From positions 1 to 36,196 of the forward strand of contig JAGXGS010000023.1 of NCBI GenBank assembly GCA_024636585.1: 36,196 bases of DNA, read 5' to 3'. Below are positions 8,365 through 16,096 of this stretch, piece by piece. The first letter of the stretch is position 1. Every line of letters starts with the position of its first letter. This DNA is from Thiogranum sp. Its GTDB lineage: Bacteria; Pseudomonadota; Gammaproteobacteria; DSM-19610. Under the pieces are notes generated by a model. It was given only the letters and a program-made list of their open reading frames with translations. It searched no databases and was not told where the DNA came from. Made by a program: the position numbers and the translations under genes.

Positions 8365-8574
8365 TCAGGACTCGACAGAATCCAGTTCGTCGCAATACTG
8401 CCCATGCCGGCGGATGACGTCCCTGGCAGGCTCCCCGTAGCGCCTGATCCATTGCGCCAGCACCGGGACATTGACGGCTACACCGCCGGCGAGTTGCTTT
8501 TCCAGCCGCTGTAAACCGTCGTCGGAGAGATGGGTTTGCCTGGAGACACCGGGCGACCGCGGCTTGTTACTCAT
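8365..8574 (-). CDS. Small hypothetical protein, 69 residues
   Basis: This is a short soluble protein, MSNKPRSPGVSRQTH then a helical region (LSDDGLQRLEKQLAGG) and PVLAQWIRRYGEPARDVIRRHGQY. It has no signal peptide or membrane helix. It lies 15 bp after the exported OB-fold gene and 75 bp before the exonuclease gene on the same strand, so a shared transcript is possible. I do not recognise a family. Composition looks coding (charged helix, no runs of rare residues), but the ribosome-binding site is weak. Confidence 0.55.
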   Translation of the reverse strand: MSNKPRSPGVSRQTHLSDDGLQRLEKQLAGGVAVNVPVLAQWIRRYGEPARDVIRRHGQYCDELDSVES

Positions 8575-8589
8575 AACGATCTTCGGCGC

Positions 8590-9288
8590 TCATTCGATGC
8601 TAACGCTGGCATCTTCCACAATCGCCGGATACACATAGCCATGCCCGAAATCCTTATCCAGTGTCAGCGGACCTTCGATGATCACGACATCACCGACAGC
8701 CACCTTGCTGTCAGTGGTGACAGTCAGATCATTCTCGCTGCTGCCATCCTCGATGTGTAACCAGTTGGTACCCATGATATTGGGCGTGAATTTGGTAACC
8801 TGTCCACGCACCCGCAGAGTCTTGCCTTCAAGCTCCTGCCCATCGGCATAGACTTCCGAAATCGTATTGCCACCCTCGACCTTCTCGATATCCGTAACAC
8901 TGGCGGCGACCGGCGCCGCCTTGCTGCCAGCATGCGGTGAAGCCATTTCCATCGTCGCTCCCTGCGAACTTGCTTCGCCGGTCATGAAACTCTTCACAAA
9001 ATAAATCAGGGGGAAATCCCGATTCATAGAACTGCTGTGGAAATTGCGCATCGGCATTTCAGTTGTAAACGCAATCGTATCCCCGACCTCGACCGGCGTG
9101 GTAGTCGCCGCAGCCCAGACTTTCTCCTCACCGGTATCCACTTCGGCATAGGTATAGCCGGCCGCTTCGATGACTTCCGTCACCTCGCCCTGGATCTGGT
9201 TTGGAGCAGCGTGGCTTGCGCCAGCGGTGAGCAGCGCGAAGGCAGAGCAGGTTATGAGGGTCAGGATAATTGAGGCGCGGTGAAACAT
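8590..9288 (-). CDS. Exported tandem OB-fold protein (NrfJ-like)
   Basis: The 232-residue product has a signal peptide (cut near SHA-APNQ, about residue 27). The mature part has two similar beta-rich halves. The first (about 30-105) starts QIQGEVTEVIEAAGYTYAEV and has VEVGDTIAFT; the second (about 155-232) starts LRVRGQVTKF, then NWLHIEDG and VAVGDVVIIEG. Repeated G-x-V...VGD spacing fits two OB-fold domains, as in periplasmic NrfJ-like proteins. A Ser/Ala/Met-rich linker joins them. The function is not established; a role near cytochrome or metal biology is only suggested by relatives. The start has AAGGA 8 nt upstream. Confidence 0.75.
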   Translation of the reverse strand: MFHRASIILTLITCSAFALLTAGASHAAPNQIQGEVTEVIEAAGYTYAEVDTGEEKVWAAATTTPVEVGDTIAFTTEMPMRNFHSSSMNRDFPLIYFVKSFMTGEASSQGATMEMASPHAGSKAAPVAASVTDIEKVEGGNTISEVYADGQELEGKTLRVRGQVTKFTPNIMGTNWLHIEDGSSENDLTVTTDSKVAVGDVVIIEGPLTLDKDFGHGYVYPAIVEDASVSIE

Positions 9289-9390
9289 GGGGAGAGTCCT
9301 TTTTTTTGCGGTTAACAGAGCATAAAGAATAGTCGCATTAATCTCCAGGCAATGCTAATCGCCGCTCCAGCGCACCTGGCCGCGGCCCCG

Positions 9391-9556
9391 TCATTGCGAT
9401 GCCTTGACCCGAAGGGTGAGGTATCCGTGATGAAGCCCGAAGGGATTCTATGGACGAAGTGACGCGGCAATCTTGGGCGGTTGCTACTGCTGCATGCGAT
9501 TGCCGCGCTACGCTAATAGAACCCCTTTGGGTTCTACGAGACGCAGCGCGGCAATT
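9391..9556. repeat. Intergenic palindromic repeat element (REP/MITE-like)
   Basis: The 289-bp gap 9289-9577 has no convincing gene. It holds GTCATTGCGA (9391), two CCCGAAGGG boxes about 27 bp apart, and CGGCAATC repeats. GACGCGGCAATC (9461-9472) faces GATTGCCGCG (9498-9507). ATTGCCGCGCT (9499-9509) faces AGCGCGGCAAT (9545-9555) as a perfect 11-bp inverted repeat. Inside that pair lies a tight hairpin, TAGAACCC-CTTT-GGGTTCTA (9517-9536). Intergenic repeats built on GTCATTGCGA and GACGCGGCAATC are common in many proteobacteria. It lies just after the porin gene, where it could stabilise the 3' end of that mRNA. Confidence 0.65.
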
Positions 9557-9577
9557 TCCCACACCTGTCGTTATTGT

Positions 9578-10741
9578 TTAGAACACGTACTGAGCCTGCA
9601 CGAAGAGTTCGTCTTCATCGGCGTCATCCACGCCATTCAGGCTCTCGCCCATCCGGTAGCTCGCCTGGACTTTGATATCGTGCTTGTGAAAGAAGTAGTT
9701 GGCGCCCACCGAGGTGCGTGTCCATTCTTCTTCGTAGCCATCCGCATCCTGCAGTTGGTAGCCGGCCACCAGTTCCACGCGGTTCGGCACGATCATGTAA
9801 CCACCTTCGACCGCCCAGTTGGTGAGTTCAGTCGAACCGTCTTCATAGAGGCCCTGGTTATAGCTGCTGTCCACGGCATCGACATCGAATCGGTTGTACT
9901 GGGCATCGACCGAGAAGCCGGCGGCACGGAAGGCGCCACTGATTTCAAACCCGGTAACGCTGTCCACGTCCATATCATCGTTGCCCAGGCCCAGATCAAC
10001 ATCATTGGCGTCGGTATAGCTGTTATTGTCATCGTCGTTCTGCCACTGGAATGCGGCAACGCCGATGGTGGCCTTCATCTCGTCACGCGAAAAATCGCCC
10101 TGGGAGAATTTCATGATCCCGAAGGGGTGGAAATCCGCCCGGCCGCCAAAGATCCAGCCTTCATTGAAATCGCCATCCTTGTTGACCGGTGTGTCAAAGT
10201 CGACTTTGTCTTCGTCCGGGTCTATGGAGGCCTGCGCCAGCGATGCGCCCCAGGTGAGGAGCTTGCCTTTGCCCGTGACATGCAGGCCCACGTTGCGGTC
10301 CGGCGTTCCGTAGTCGTGGTCACCGACGAAGGTGCGCTCCACCAGTTGCTGGGTTTTAGACGATGTCAGGAACTCGCGTGAAAACGGGAAATTTGCATTA
10401 CCCACTGTGATTTTCATACCTTCAAAGCCTGAATACTGCATGTAGGCATCCTTGACCGCGACTTCGTTACTGCCATTGGCCTTGCCAAAATCGAACTGGA
10501 ACTTGCCGAGCCAGTCCTTGTGCAGGCTGCCGGTAATGTACGGGCGCAGGCGTCGGAAGAACATCTCGTCAGTCTCTTCACCGTCTTCAGGATCCATCTG
10601 ATGGTACTGCAGCTGAATACGTCCACCCATTTTTACGAATTTATCGCCGTCCTCATATACGGTGATGCCAGCAACGGCCGGCATCGTCAGGCTGGCGCCG
10701 AGGGCAGCGGCCATGGCCATGTGAAGTGAGTTCATCTGCAT
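9578..10741 (-). CDS. Phosphate-selective porin O/P family protein
   Basis: The 387-residue precursor has a signal peptide cut near PAVA-GITVYEDG (about residue 24). The mature chain is a beta-barrel with alternating hydrophobic strands and acidic loops and ends in Phe (VQAQYVF), as outer-membrane porins do. The layout VKMGGRIQLQYHQMD, RRLRPYITGSLHKDWLGKFQFDFG and DAYMQYSGFEGMKITVGNANFPFS is that of OprP/OprO-type porins. These form trimeric channels for phosphate or other anions. The start has a GGAG site. A Pho-box-like array upstream (10811-10840) supports phosphate control. The loops are unusually Asp-rich, so anion selectivity is not certain. Confidence 0.88.
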   Translation of the reverse strand: MQMNSLHMAMAAALGASLTMPAVAGITVYEDGDKFVKMGGRIQLQYHQMDPEDGEETDEMFFRRLRPYITGSLHKDWLGKFQFDFGKANGSNEVAVKDAYMQYSGFEGMKITVGNANFPFSREFLTSSKTQQLVERTFVGDHDYGTPDRNVGLHVTGKGKLLTWGASLAQASIDPDEDKVDFDTPVNKDGDFNEGWIFGGRADFHPFGIMKFSQGDFSRDEMKATIGVAAFQWQNDDDNNSYTDANDVDLGLGNDDMDVDSVTGFEISGAFRAAGFSVDAQYNRFDVDAVDSSYNQGLYEDGSTELTNWAVEGGYMIVPNRVELVAGYQLQDADGYEEEWTRTSVGANYFFHKHDIKVQASYRMGESLNGVDDADEDELFVQAQYVF

Positions 10742-10795
10742 TTATCTATTCTCCAGTAGGTAATTTTATTCAGGTCATTGAACTGACACCGGTGC

Positions 10796-10840
10796 AGCGT
10801 ATGGAACTCGTATGACCTGCAGATGACGTGCATGTGACAA
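10796..10840 (-). promoter_or_regulatory. Pho-box-like array with -10 for the porin gene
   Basis: Read on the - strand, three heptamers TTGTCAC (10834-10840), ACGTCAT (10823-10829) and AGGTCAT (10812-10818) lie exactly 11 bp apart. Each matches 5 of 7 bases of the PhoB half-site CTGTCAT. The 4-bp spacers are ATGC and CTGC. Ten bases after the last repeat comes TACGCT (10796-10801), a weak -10. PhoB boxes normally replace the -35 with this geometry. The target is the OprP-type porin at 10741. PhoB control is inferred from spacing and consensus. Confidence 0.6.
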
Positions 10841-10872
10841 AACCGTTACGGCGCAGCGCGGGGGTTTTCGGT

Positions 10873-12180
10873 ATGATGCGCGGCATGCTGATCGCGATTG
10901 AAAATGAAACCCTGCTGCTGTGGGGCGGCAGCCTGCTGGTGACGTTGTTGCTGGGCTGGCTGATCGGCTACAGCCGCGCGCAACGTGAGATTACCGAACT
11001 GCGCGAGGAGCGAACCCGCCTGGATACCTTGCTGCAGGCGGAACGCGAGTCCTTGAGCGAAAGAATGCGCAGCCTCGATGATCTGCGCGACCAGTTTGAA
11101 TATATGTTCAAGTCGCTGGCCGGCGATGCGCTGCGCAGCAATACCAGTGAGTTCATGAAACTCGCTGAAACCCGCTTCAACACTTTGCAGACCAAAGCCA
11201 GCAGCGAGCTGGAACAACGTGAAAAGGCCGTGGAAAACCTGGTCAGACCGATCCGCGAGACACTGGAGAAGACCGATCTTCAGATTCGCGAGATGGAAAA
11301 GCAGCGTCAGGAGACGTTCGGTTCGTTGAGCCAGCACCTTCAACTGATGGCGCAGTCCCAGGAACTGCTGCGCGGCGAGACCCGGAACCTGGTGAAAGCG
11401 CTACGGCGTCCGGAAGTGCGCGGCCAGTGGGGCGAGCTGACGCTCAAACGACTCGCGGAACTGGCGGGCATGGTCGAACACTGCGATTTCGAAACGCAGC
11501 AGAGCATCGAAACGGAACAGGGGCGACAGCGGCCGGACCTGGTGGTGCGTCTACCCGGCGGGCGTCAGATCGTGGTGGATGCCAAGTCACCGATGGATGG
11601 TTACCTCGGCGCCGTGGAAGCGACCGACGACGAGTTGCGGGCCAGCGAGTTGCAGCGCCACGCGCGCAATATGCGCGATCGGGTACGTGAACTGGCCAGC
11701 AAGGCGTACTGGAAAAACCATTCCGAGTCGCTCGACTTCGTGGTGTTGTTCGTTCCCGGCGATCAGTTCCTGAGCGCCGCTCTGGAGGTCGATCCAAAGC
11801 TGCTCGAAGATGCGCTGTCGAACAAGGTGGTGCTGGCGACGCCTTCCAGCCTGGTTGCGCTGTTGCGTGCCATCGCCTATGGCTGGCGCCAGGAGTCGCT
11901 GGCAAAAAACGCTGCACAAATCCGCACCATCGGCGAAGAACTCTACGAGCGTCTGGCGAGCTTCGCCGGGCATCTGGAGAAACTCGGCGGCAGCCTTACC
12001 CGCAGCGTCGACAGCTATAACAAGGCCGTGGGCGCCTTCGATAGCCGGGTGCTACCGAGCGTGCGCAAGTTCGAGGAACTGGGCATTCAGGCAAAGACTG
12101 AAATCCCGGAAGCGCAGCAGGTGGAGCGTTTACCACGCAGCGTGCAGAGCGGTTCAGACAGCGCCGGTGGCAATGAGTAA
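10873..12180 (+). CDS. rmuC: DNA recombination protein RmuC
   Basis: The protein has 435 residues from ATG 10873, chosen because a GGGGG stretch lies about 9 nt upstream; ATG 10885 (MLIAIENETLLL) is equally plausible and the frame is open from 10828. An N-terminal membrane helix (LLLWGGSLLVTLLLGWLIGY) is followed by a long coiled coil (about 40-165). The RmuC domain then follows, with VRGQWGELTLKRLAELAGM and a PD-(D/E)XK-like core RPDLVVRLPGG...VVDAKSPMDGY (Asp236). RmuC limits inversions at short repeats in E. coli; nuclease activity is predicted. Its end overlaps the start of hpnC by 8 bp. Confidence 0.93.
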   Translation: MMRGMLIAIENETLLLWGGSLLVTLLLGWLIGYSRAQREITELREERTRLDTLLQAERESLSERMRSLDDLRDQFEYMFKSLAGDALRSNTSEFMKLAETRFNTLQTKASSELEQREKAVENLVRPIRETLEKTDLQIREMEKQRQETFGSLSQHLQLMAQSQELLRGETRNLVKALRRPEVRGQWGELTLKRLAELAGMVEHCDFETQQSIETEQGRQRPDLVVRLPGGRQIVVDAKSPMDGYLGAVEATDDELRASELQRHARNMRDRVRELASKAYWKNHSESLDFVVLFVPGDQFLSAALEVDPKLLEDALSNKVVLATPSSLVALLRAIAYGWRQESLAKNAAQIRTIGEELYERLASFAGHLEKLGGSLTRSVDSYNKAVGAFDSRVLPSVRKFEELGIQAKTEIPEAQQVERLPRSVQSGSDSAGGNE

Positions 12181-13045
12181 ACAGCCCCCTGAAGTTCGCG
12201 CCGCCTACCGTTGGTGCCGCGCACTCGCCGCGTCGCATTACGAAAACTTTCCGGTTGCTTCGCAGCTATTACCGCGCCGGCTGCGCGATCCGGTGGCGGC
12301 GATCTATGCCTTTGCGCGCAGCGCCGATGATATCGCCGATGAAGGCGATGCCGATCCGCAGCAGCGGCTTCAGCAGTTGAACGACATGCAAACTGCTGTC
12401 GAACAGATCACTGCGGGACAAACGCCTGCCGGCCCGCTGTACACGGCACTCGCCGACAGTGTCAGGCGCTATGATTTGCCCACCCATCTGCTGCTCGATC
12501 TGCTCAGCGCCTTCCGTCAGGATGTCGTGAAAAAACGCTACGCCAGCTTCGGTGAAGTCATGGATTACTGTCGACGTTCAGCCAACCCGGTCGGGCGCCT
12601 GTTGCTGCACCTGCTCGGCGCCACTGAGGCGCGCCAACTGGGCCTGTCGGATGCCGTATGCAGCGCCCTGCAGCTGATCAATTTCCTGCAGGACGTCGAA
12701 CAGGATTACCGCGAGAACGGCCGCATCTATCTGCCGCAGGATGAAATGGAACGTTTCAAAGTAGATGAAACAGTGATCGCCGAACGTCGTGCCAGTTACG
12801 GATACTCACAACTCATCCACCTGCAGATTCAGCGCGCCGCGCGCCTGCTGCGTGCCGGCAGCCCACTGGGGCGGGAACTCGGCGGGCGCTTCGGTCTGGA
12901 ACTGCGCGCGATCATACTTGGCGGCGCGCGGATACTGGAAAAGCTTCAGGCCCGCGAGGATCCATTTGCGCGCCCTCGCCTGGAGCGGCGGGAGCGGCTG
13001 CGCATCGCGGCAGGCGCACTGAAACAGGGCTTTTTCCCCTCCTGA
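12173..13045 (+). CDS. hpnC: Hydroxysqualene synthase HpnC
   Basis: The protein has 290 residues. The frame is open far upstream inside rmuC, but ATG 12173 (MSKQPPEVRAAYRWCRALA) gives the normal family start and overlaps the rmuC stop by 8 bp. It is a trans-isoprenyl diphosphate synthase (squalene/phytoene synthase fold). First Asp-rich motif: RSADDIADEG (Asp52, Asp53, Asp56); second: DVEQD at 174-178. The opening HYENFPVASQLLPRRLRDPV is characteristic of HpnC. Known role: converts presqualene diphosphate to hydroxysqualene. With hpnD and hpnE directly downstream the three-step route to squalene is complete. Confidence 0.92.
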   Translation: MSKQPPEVRAAYRWCRALAASHYENFPVASQLLPRRLRDPVAAIYAFARSADDIADEGDADPQQRLQQLNDMQTAVEQITAGQTPAGPLYTALADSVRRYDLPTHLLLDLLSAFRQDVVKKRYASFGEVMDYCRRSANPVGRLLLHLLGATEARQLGLSDAVCSALQLINFLQDVEQDYRENGRIYLPQDEMERFKVDETVIAERRASYGYSQLIHLQIQRAARLLRAGSPLGRELGGRFGLELRAIILGGARILEKLQAREDPFARPRLERRERLRIAAGALKQGFFPS

Positions 13046-13057
13046 GCCGGAGTTATG

Positions 13058-13086
13058 TTTTCCAGTGCGCTCAACTCGGCTAAAAT
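13058..13086 (+). promoter_or_regulatory. Candidate sigma70-type promoter before hpnD
   Basis: In the 69-bp gap between hpnC and hpnD, TAAAAT (13081-13086) matches 5 of 6 bases of the -10 consensus. TTTTCC (13058-13063) lies 17 bp upstream as a weak -35 (3 of 6). It would allow hpnD and hpnE to be transcribed apart from rmuC-hpnC. It could be chance in an AT-richer spacer. Confidence 0.35.
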
Positions 13087-13114
13087 CAGAATTATCCAAT
13101 CATCAGCAGGTCCC

Positions 13115-13990
13115 ATGTCCCCCGACCAGTATTGTCAGGAAAAAGCAGCCGCCAGCGGTTCCAGCTTCTATTACAGCTTTCTGTTTCTGCCGACCGAGCA
13201 GCGTCAGGCTATCACCGCGTTGTACGCTTTTTGCCGTGAAGTCGACGATGCGGTTGATGAAAGCAGCGATCCTGGCGTGGCCCGAATCAAGCTCGACTGG
13301 TGGCGCGACGAACTGCAGCACTGCTTCGCAGGTTCGCCACGTCACCCGGTCAGCCGCGCCCTGTACCAGTCTGTCCAGCGTTTCAATTTGCCCGCGGAGT
13401 ATTTCGAGGAAATCATCGACGGCATGGAGATGGATCTGGCCAACAGCCGCTATGCATCGTTCAATGAGCTGGCCCTGTACTGCCACCGCGCCGCCGGTGT
13501 AGTCGGACTGCTTTCGGCGGAGATATTCGGCTATCGACAGCGCGCTACGCTGAAGTACGCCGAAGAGCTGGGCACCGCGTTCCAGCTGACCAACATCCTG
13601 CGTGATATCGGCGAAGATGCCCGCCGCGGCCGCATCTATATCCCTCTCGACGAGTTGCAACGGTTCAATGTCGAACCGCAGCAACTGCTGAATGGCACCG
13701 AGGATGCGAACACTACCGAACTGTTTCGTTTTCAGGCACAGCGCGCACAGCAGTATTATGAACGCGCCTTCGCACGTCTTCCCGAGGAAGATCGTTACCA
13801 GCAGCGCGGCGGTGTCATCATGGCTGCTATTTATCGCACGCTGCTGAATGAGATCGAGGCGGATGGTTATCACATGTTAAAGCGCCGCGTCGCCCTGACG
13901 CCGCTGCGAAAACTCTGGATCGCCTGGACCACCGCGCGCCACGAACGCCGCCGGAATCGTCAGCACCGAAAGCAAAGCGCCCATGGATGA
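13115..13990 (+). CDS. hpnD: Presqualene diphosphate synthase HpnD
   Basis: The protein has 291 residues from ATG 13115 (MSPDQYCQEKAAASGSSFYY), the usual HpnD opening; the frame is open from 13055 but that extension is not family-like. It has a squalene/phytoene synthase fold: first Asp motif CREVDDAVDE (Asp44, Asp45, Asp48), second DIGEDARRGRIYIP at 164. LDWWRDEL is also typical. It joins two farnesyl diphosphates into presqualene diphosphate. The stop lies 8 bp inside hpnE, so the two are translationally coupled. The C-terminus is strongly basic (RHERRRNRQHRKQ), which may help membrane association. Confidence 0.92.
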   Translation: MSPDQYCQEKAAASGSSFYYSFLFLPTEQRQAITALYAFCREVDDAVDESSDPGVARIKLDWWRDELQHCFAGSPRHPVSRALYQSVQRFNLPAEYFEEIIDGMEMDLANSRYASFNELALYCHRAAGVVGLLSAEIFGYRQRATLKYAEELGTAFQLTNILRDIGEDARRGRIYIPLDELQRFNVEPQQLLNGTEDANTTELFRFQAQRAQQYYERAFARLPEEDRYQQRGGVIMAAIYRTLLNEIEADGYHMLKRRVALTPLRKLWIAWTTARHERRRNRQHRKQSAHG

Positions 13991-15317
13991 AAGCGCCGCA
14001 GGGCAGCAACCGGTGGTGATCGTCGGCGGCGGCTGGGCCGGCATGGCCGCCGCAGTGGAACTGTGTCATAACAATGTACCCGTGGTGCTGATCGAAGCGG
14101 CGCGACAGCTGGGCGGGCGAGCGCGCAGCCTGCGCTTCGGCGAATACGTCGTGGACAACGGTCAGCACATCATCACCGGCGCCTATCAGTCGCTGCTGGA
14201 ACTGCTCGAGCGTATCGGCGTCGCCACCGAGAACACCTTTACGCGCATTCCGCTGACCCTGCACTGCCTGGGTGACGAATGCCTCAGCCTGCACCTGAGA
14301 GCGCCGCGTCTGCCGGCACCACTGAACCTGACCGGCGCACTGATCAAGGCGCGCGGCCTGTCAGTTCGTGACAAGTTGCAGGCGTTGCGTTTCGGGCGGC
14401 GCCTGCAACTGATCGATATCGCTGTCGATCGCGACATCAGTGTGCGGGCCTTGCTGCACAGCGAAGGCCAGACGCCGGCGCTGATCGCGAAGCTCTGGGA
14501 ACCGCTGTGCATCGCCACTCTCAATACACCCATCGGCGATGCTTCGGCGCGTATCTTTCTGCGCGTGCTGCGCGAGTCCTTTTCCCGGCAACGCAAGCAT
14601 TCGGACCTGCTGTTACCGCGGGTGGAACTGGGCAAGCTGTTGCCGAATCCGGGCAACGAGTACCTGGAACAACACGGTGCCCGCGTCATGCTGGGACAGC
14701 GTGTCACCGCTGTGCAGTGTGCCTCAGGCCGCGTGCGGGGTGTGACAGTAGGCAACCAGACTCTGCCGGCCAGCCATGTGGTGCTGGCAACACCTCACAT
14801 TGTCAGTCGCCGGCTGCTGTCCGCAGAACCGCTGCTGGCGCCACTGTGTACCGATCTGGCGGCACTCGGCAACGCACCGGTGATTACGCTGTATCTGCAA
14901 TATCCAACCCCGGTGCAACTGCCCCACAGCATGACCGGGCTGCACGGCAGTGTCGTGCAATGGGTGTTCGATCGCTCCCACTGCGGCGCGCCCGGCATGG
15001 TGGCAGTGGTCATCAGCGCGACCGGGATTCATACACAAATGGATAATGACAGTCTCACCAGCAAGGTCGCGGCAGAACTGGCGGCAGCCTTCCGGCACTG
15101 GCCAGCGCACCAGCACAGCCTTGTGGTGCGGGAAAAACGCGCCACTTTCAGCAGCACCACCGGCATCGACGCGCACCGCCCCGACAATCAAACGGCAATG
15201 CAGAGCCTGTGGCTGGCCGGCGATTATACCTCCAACGGATTGCCCGCCACTCTCGAAGGTGCGGTACGCAGTGGCCTGTCGTGCGCGCGGGCGATCATTG
15301 ATTCAACCAAAGAATAA
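13983..15317 (+). CDS. hpnE: Hydroxysqualene dehydroxylase HpnE
   Basis: This 444-residue FAD-dependent amine-oxidase/phytoene-desaturase-like protein has a dinucleotide-binding motif VVIVGGGWAGMAAAVEL at 10-26 and RQLGGRARSLRF with NGQHIITGAY shortly after. The C-terminal FAD motif is LWLAGDYTSNGLPATLEGAVRSG. HpnE is known to reduce hydroxysqualene to squalene in bacteria that lack a eukaryotic-type squalene synthase. It overlaps hpnD by 8 bp. The squalene made could feed hopanoids or other triterpenes. No cyclase gene (shc) is in this window. Confidence 0.92.
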   Translation: MDESAAGQQPVVIVGGGWAGMAAAVELCHNNVPVVLIEAARQLGGRARSLRFGEYVVDNGQHIITGAYQSLLELLERIGVATENTFTRIPLTLHCLGDECLSLHLRAPRLPAPLNLTGALIKARGLSVRDKLQALRFGRRLQLIDIAVDRDISVRALLHSEGQTPALIAKLWEPLCIATLNTPIGDASARIFLRVLRESFSRQRKHSDLLLPRVELGKLLPNPGNEYLEQHGARVMLGQRVTAVQCASGRVRGVTVGNQTLPASHVVLATPHIVSRRLLSAEPLLAPLCTDLAALGNAPVITLYLQYPTPVQLPHSMTGLHGSVVQWVFDRSHCGAPGMVAVVISATGIHTQMDNDSLTSKVAAELAAAFRHWPAHQHSLVVREKRATFSSTTGIDAHRPDNQTAMQSLWLAGDYTSNGLPATLEGAVRSGLSCARAIIDSTKE

Positions 15318-15328
15318 CGGGATATATT

Positions 15329-16096
15329 GTGCAGATGCAGATACCGAATGAATGGCAGCCTGACCAGGCATTGCTCAAAGACCGCGTCATCCTGATCACC
15401 GGCGCCGGCGATGGCATCGGTGCCGCCGTGGCCCGGCAGTGCGCCGCCCACGGCGCCACTGTCATCCTGCTGGACAAAATCGTGCGCAAGCTGGAAGAAG
15501 TCTACGATCACATCGAAGCCGATGGCTCACCGCAGGCAGCGATCTACCCGATGAATCTGGAAGGCGCGGCGGAAAAAGACTACATGGATCTGGCCAACAC
15601 TATCGAGACAGAGTTCGGGCGCCTCGACGGCCTGCTGCACAATGCCGCATTTCTCGGTGCGCTGGTTCCGATCGCGCACCTGGATGCCGAGCTCTGGTAC
15701 AAAATCATGCAGGTCAATCTGAACGCGCCGTTCCTCATGACCCGGGCCTGTCTGGCACTGCTGATGAAGAGCGCGGATGCCAGCGTCCTGTTCACCAGCG
15801 ACCGGGTCGGGAGAGAGGGCAAAGCCTACTGGGGCGCCTACGCGGCGAGCAAGGCAGGCTGCGAAAACTTCATGCAGGTGCTGGCTGACGAAATGGAATC
15901 CAATACCCCGGTGCGCGTCAACAGTCTCGACCCGGGCGCAGTGGCGACCCACCTTCGCAACATCGCCTATCCCGGCGAGAACCCCGATACATTGGCCACT
16001 CCCGAGCAGGTGGTGCGGCCGTTTCTGTACCTGCTCGGACCGGACAGCCGCGGCATCACCGGGCAGCAGTTCGACGCGCCGGTGATCACTCCATGA
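15329..16096 (+). CDS. YciK-type short-chain dehydrogenase
   Basis: This is a 255-residue SDR counted from GTG 15329; ATG 15335 (MQIPNEWQ) two codons on is as likely, with ACGGGA about 12 nt upstream. The cofactor site is LITGAGDGIG (24-31) and the structural motif is LHNAAFLGALVP. The catalytic part has Ser in FTSDRVGREGKAYWGAY and Tyr171-Lys175 (YAASK). The closeness to YciK (NWGAY-type loop, RVNSLDPGAVATHLR, PEQVVRPFLYLLG) makes this the best name; its substrate is unknown. It follows hpnE by 11 bp, so it may share the squalene operon. Its end overlaps the converging thioredoxin-fold gene by 11 bp. Confidence 0.87.
   Translation: MQMQIPNEWQPDQALLKDRVILITGAGDGIGAAVARQCAAHGATVILLDKIVRKLEEVYDHIEADGSPQAAIYPMNLEGAAEKDYMDLANTIETEFGRLDGLLHNAAFLGALVPIAHLDAELWYKIMQVNLNAPFLMTRACLALLMKSADASVLFTSDRVGREGKAYWGAYAASKAGCENFMQVLADEMESNTPVRVNSLDPGAVATHLRNIAYPGENPDTLATPEQVVRPFLYLLGPDSRGITGQQFDAPVITP

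Noticed and set aside
9338-9562. A 74-codon - strand frame in the porin/OB-fold gap
   Set aside because: It runs through the palindromic repeat element, so the codons are made of repeat sequence; no family resemblance.
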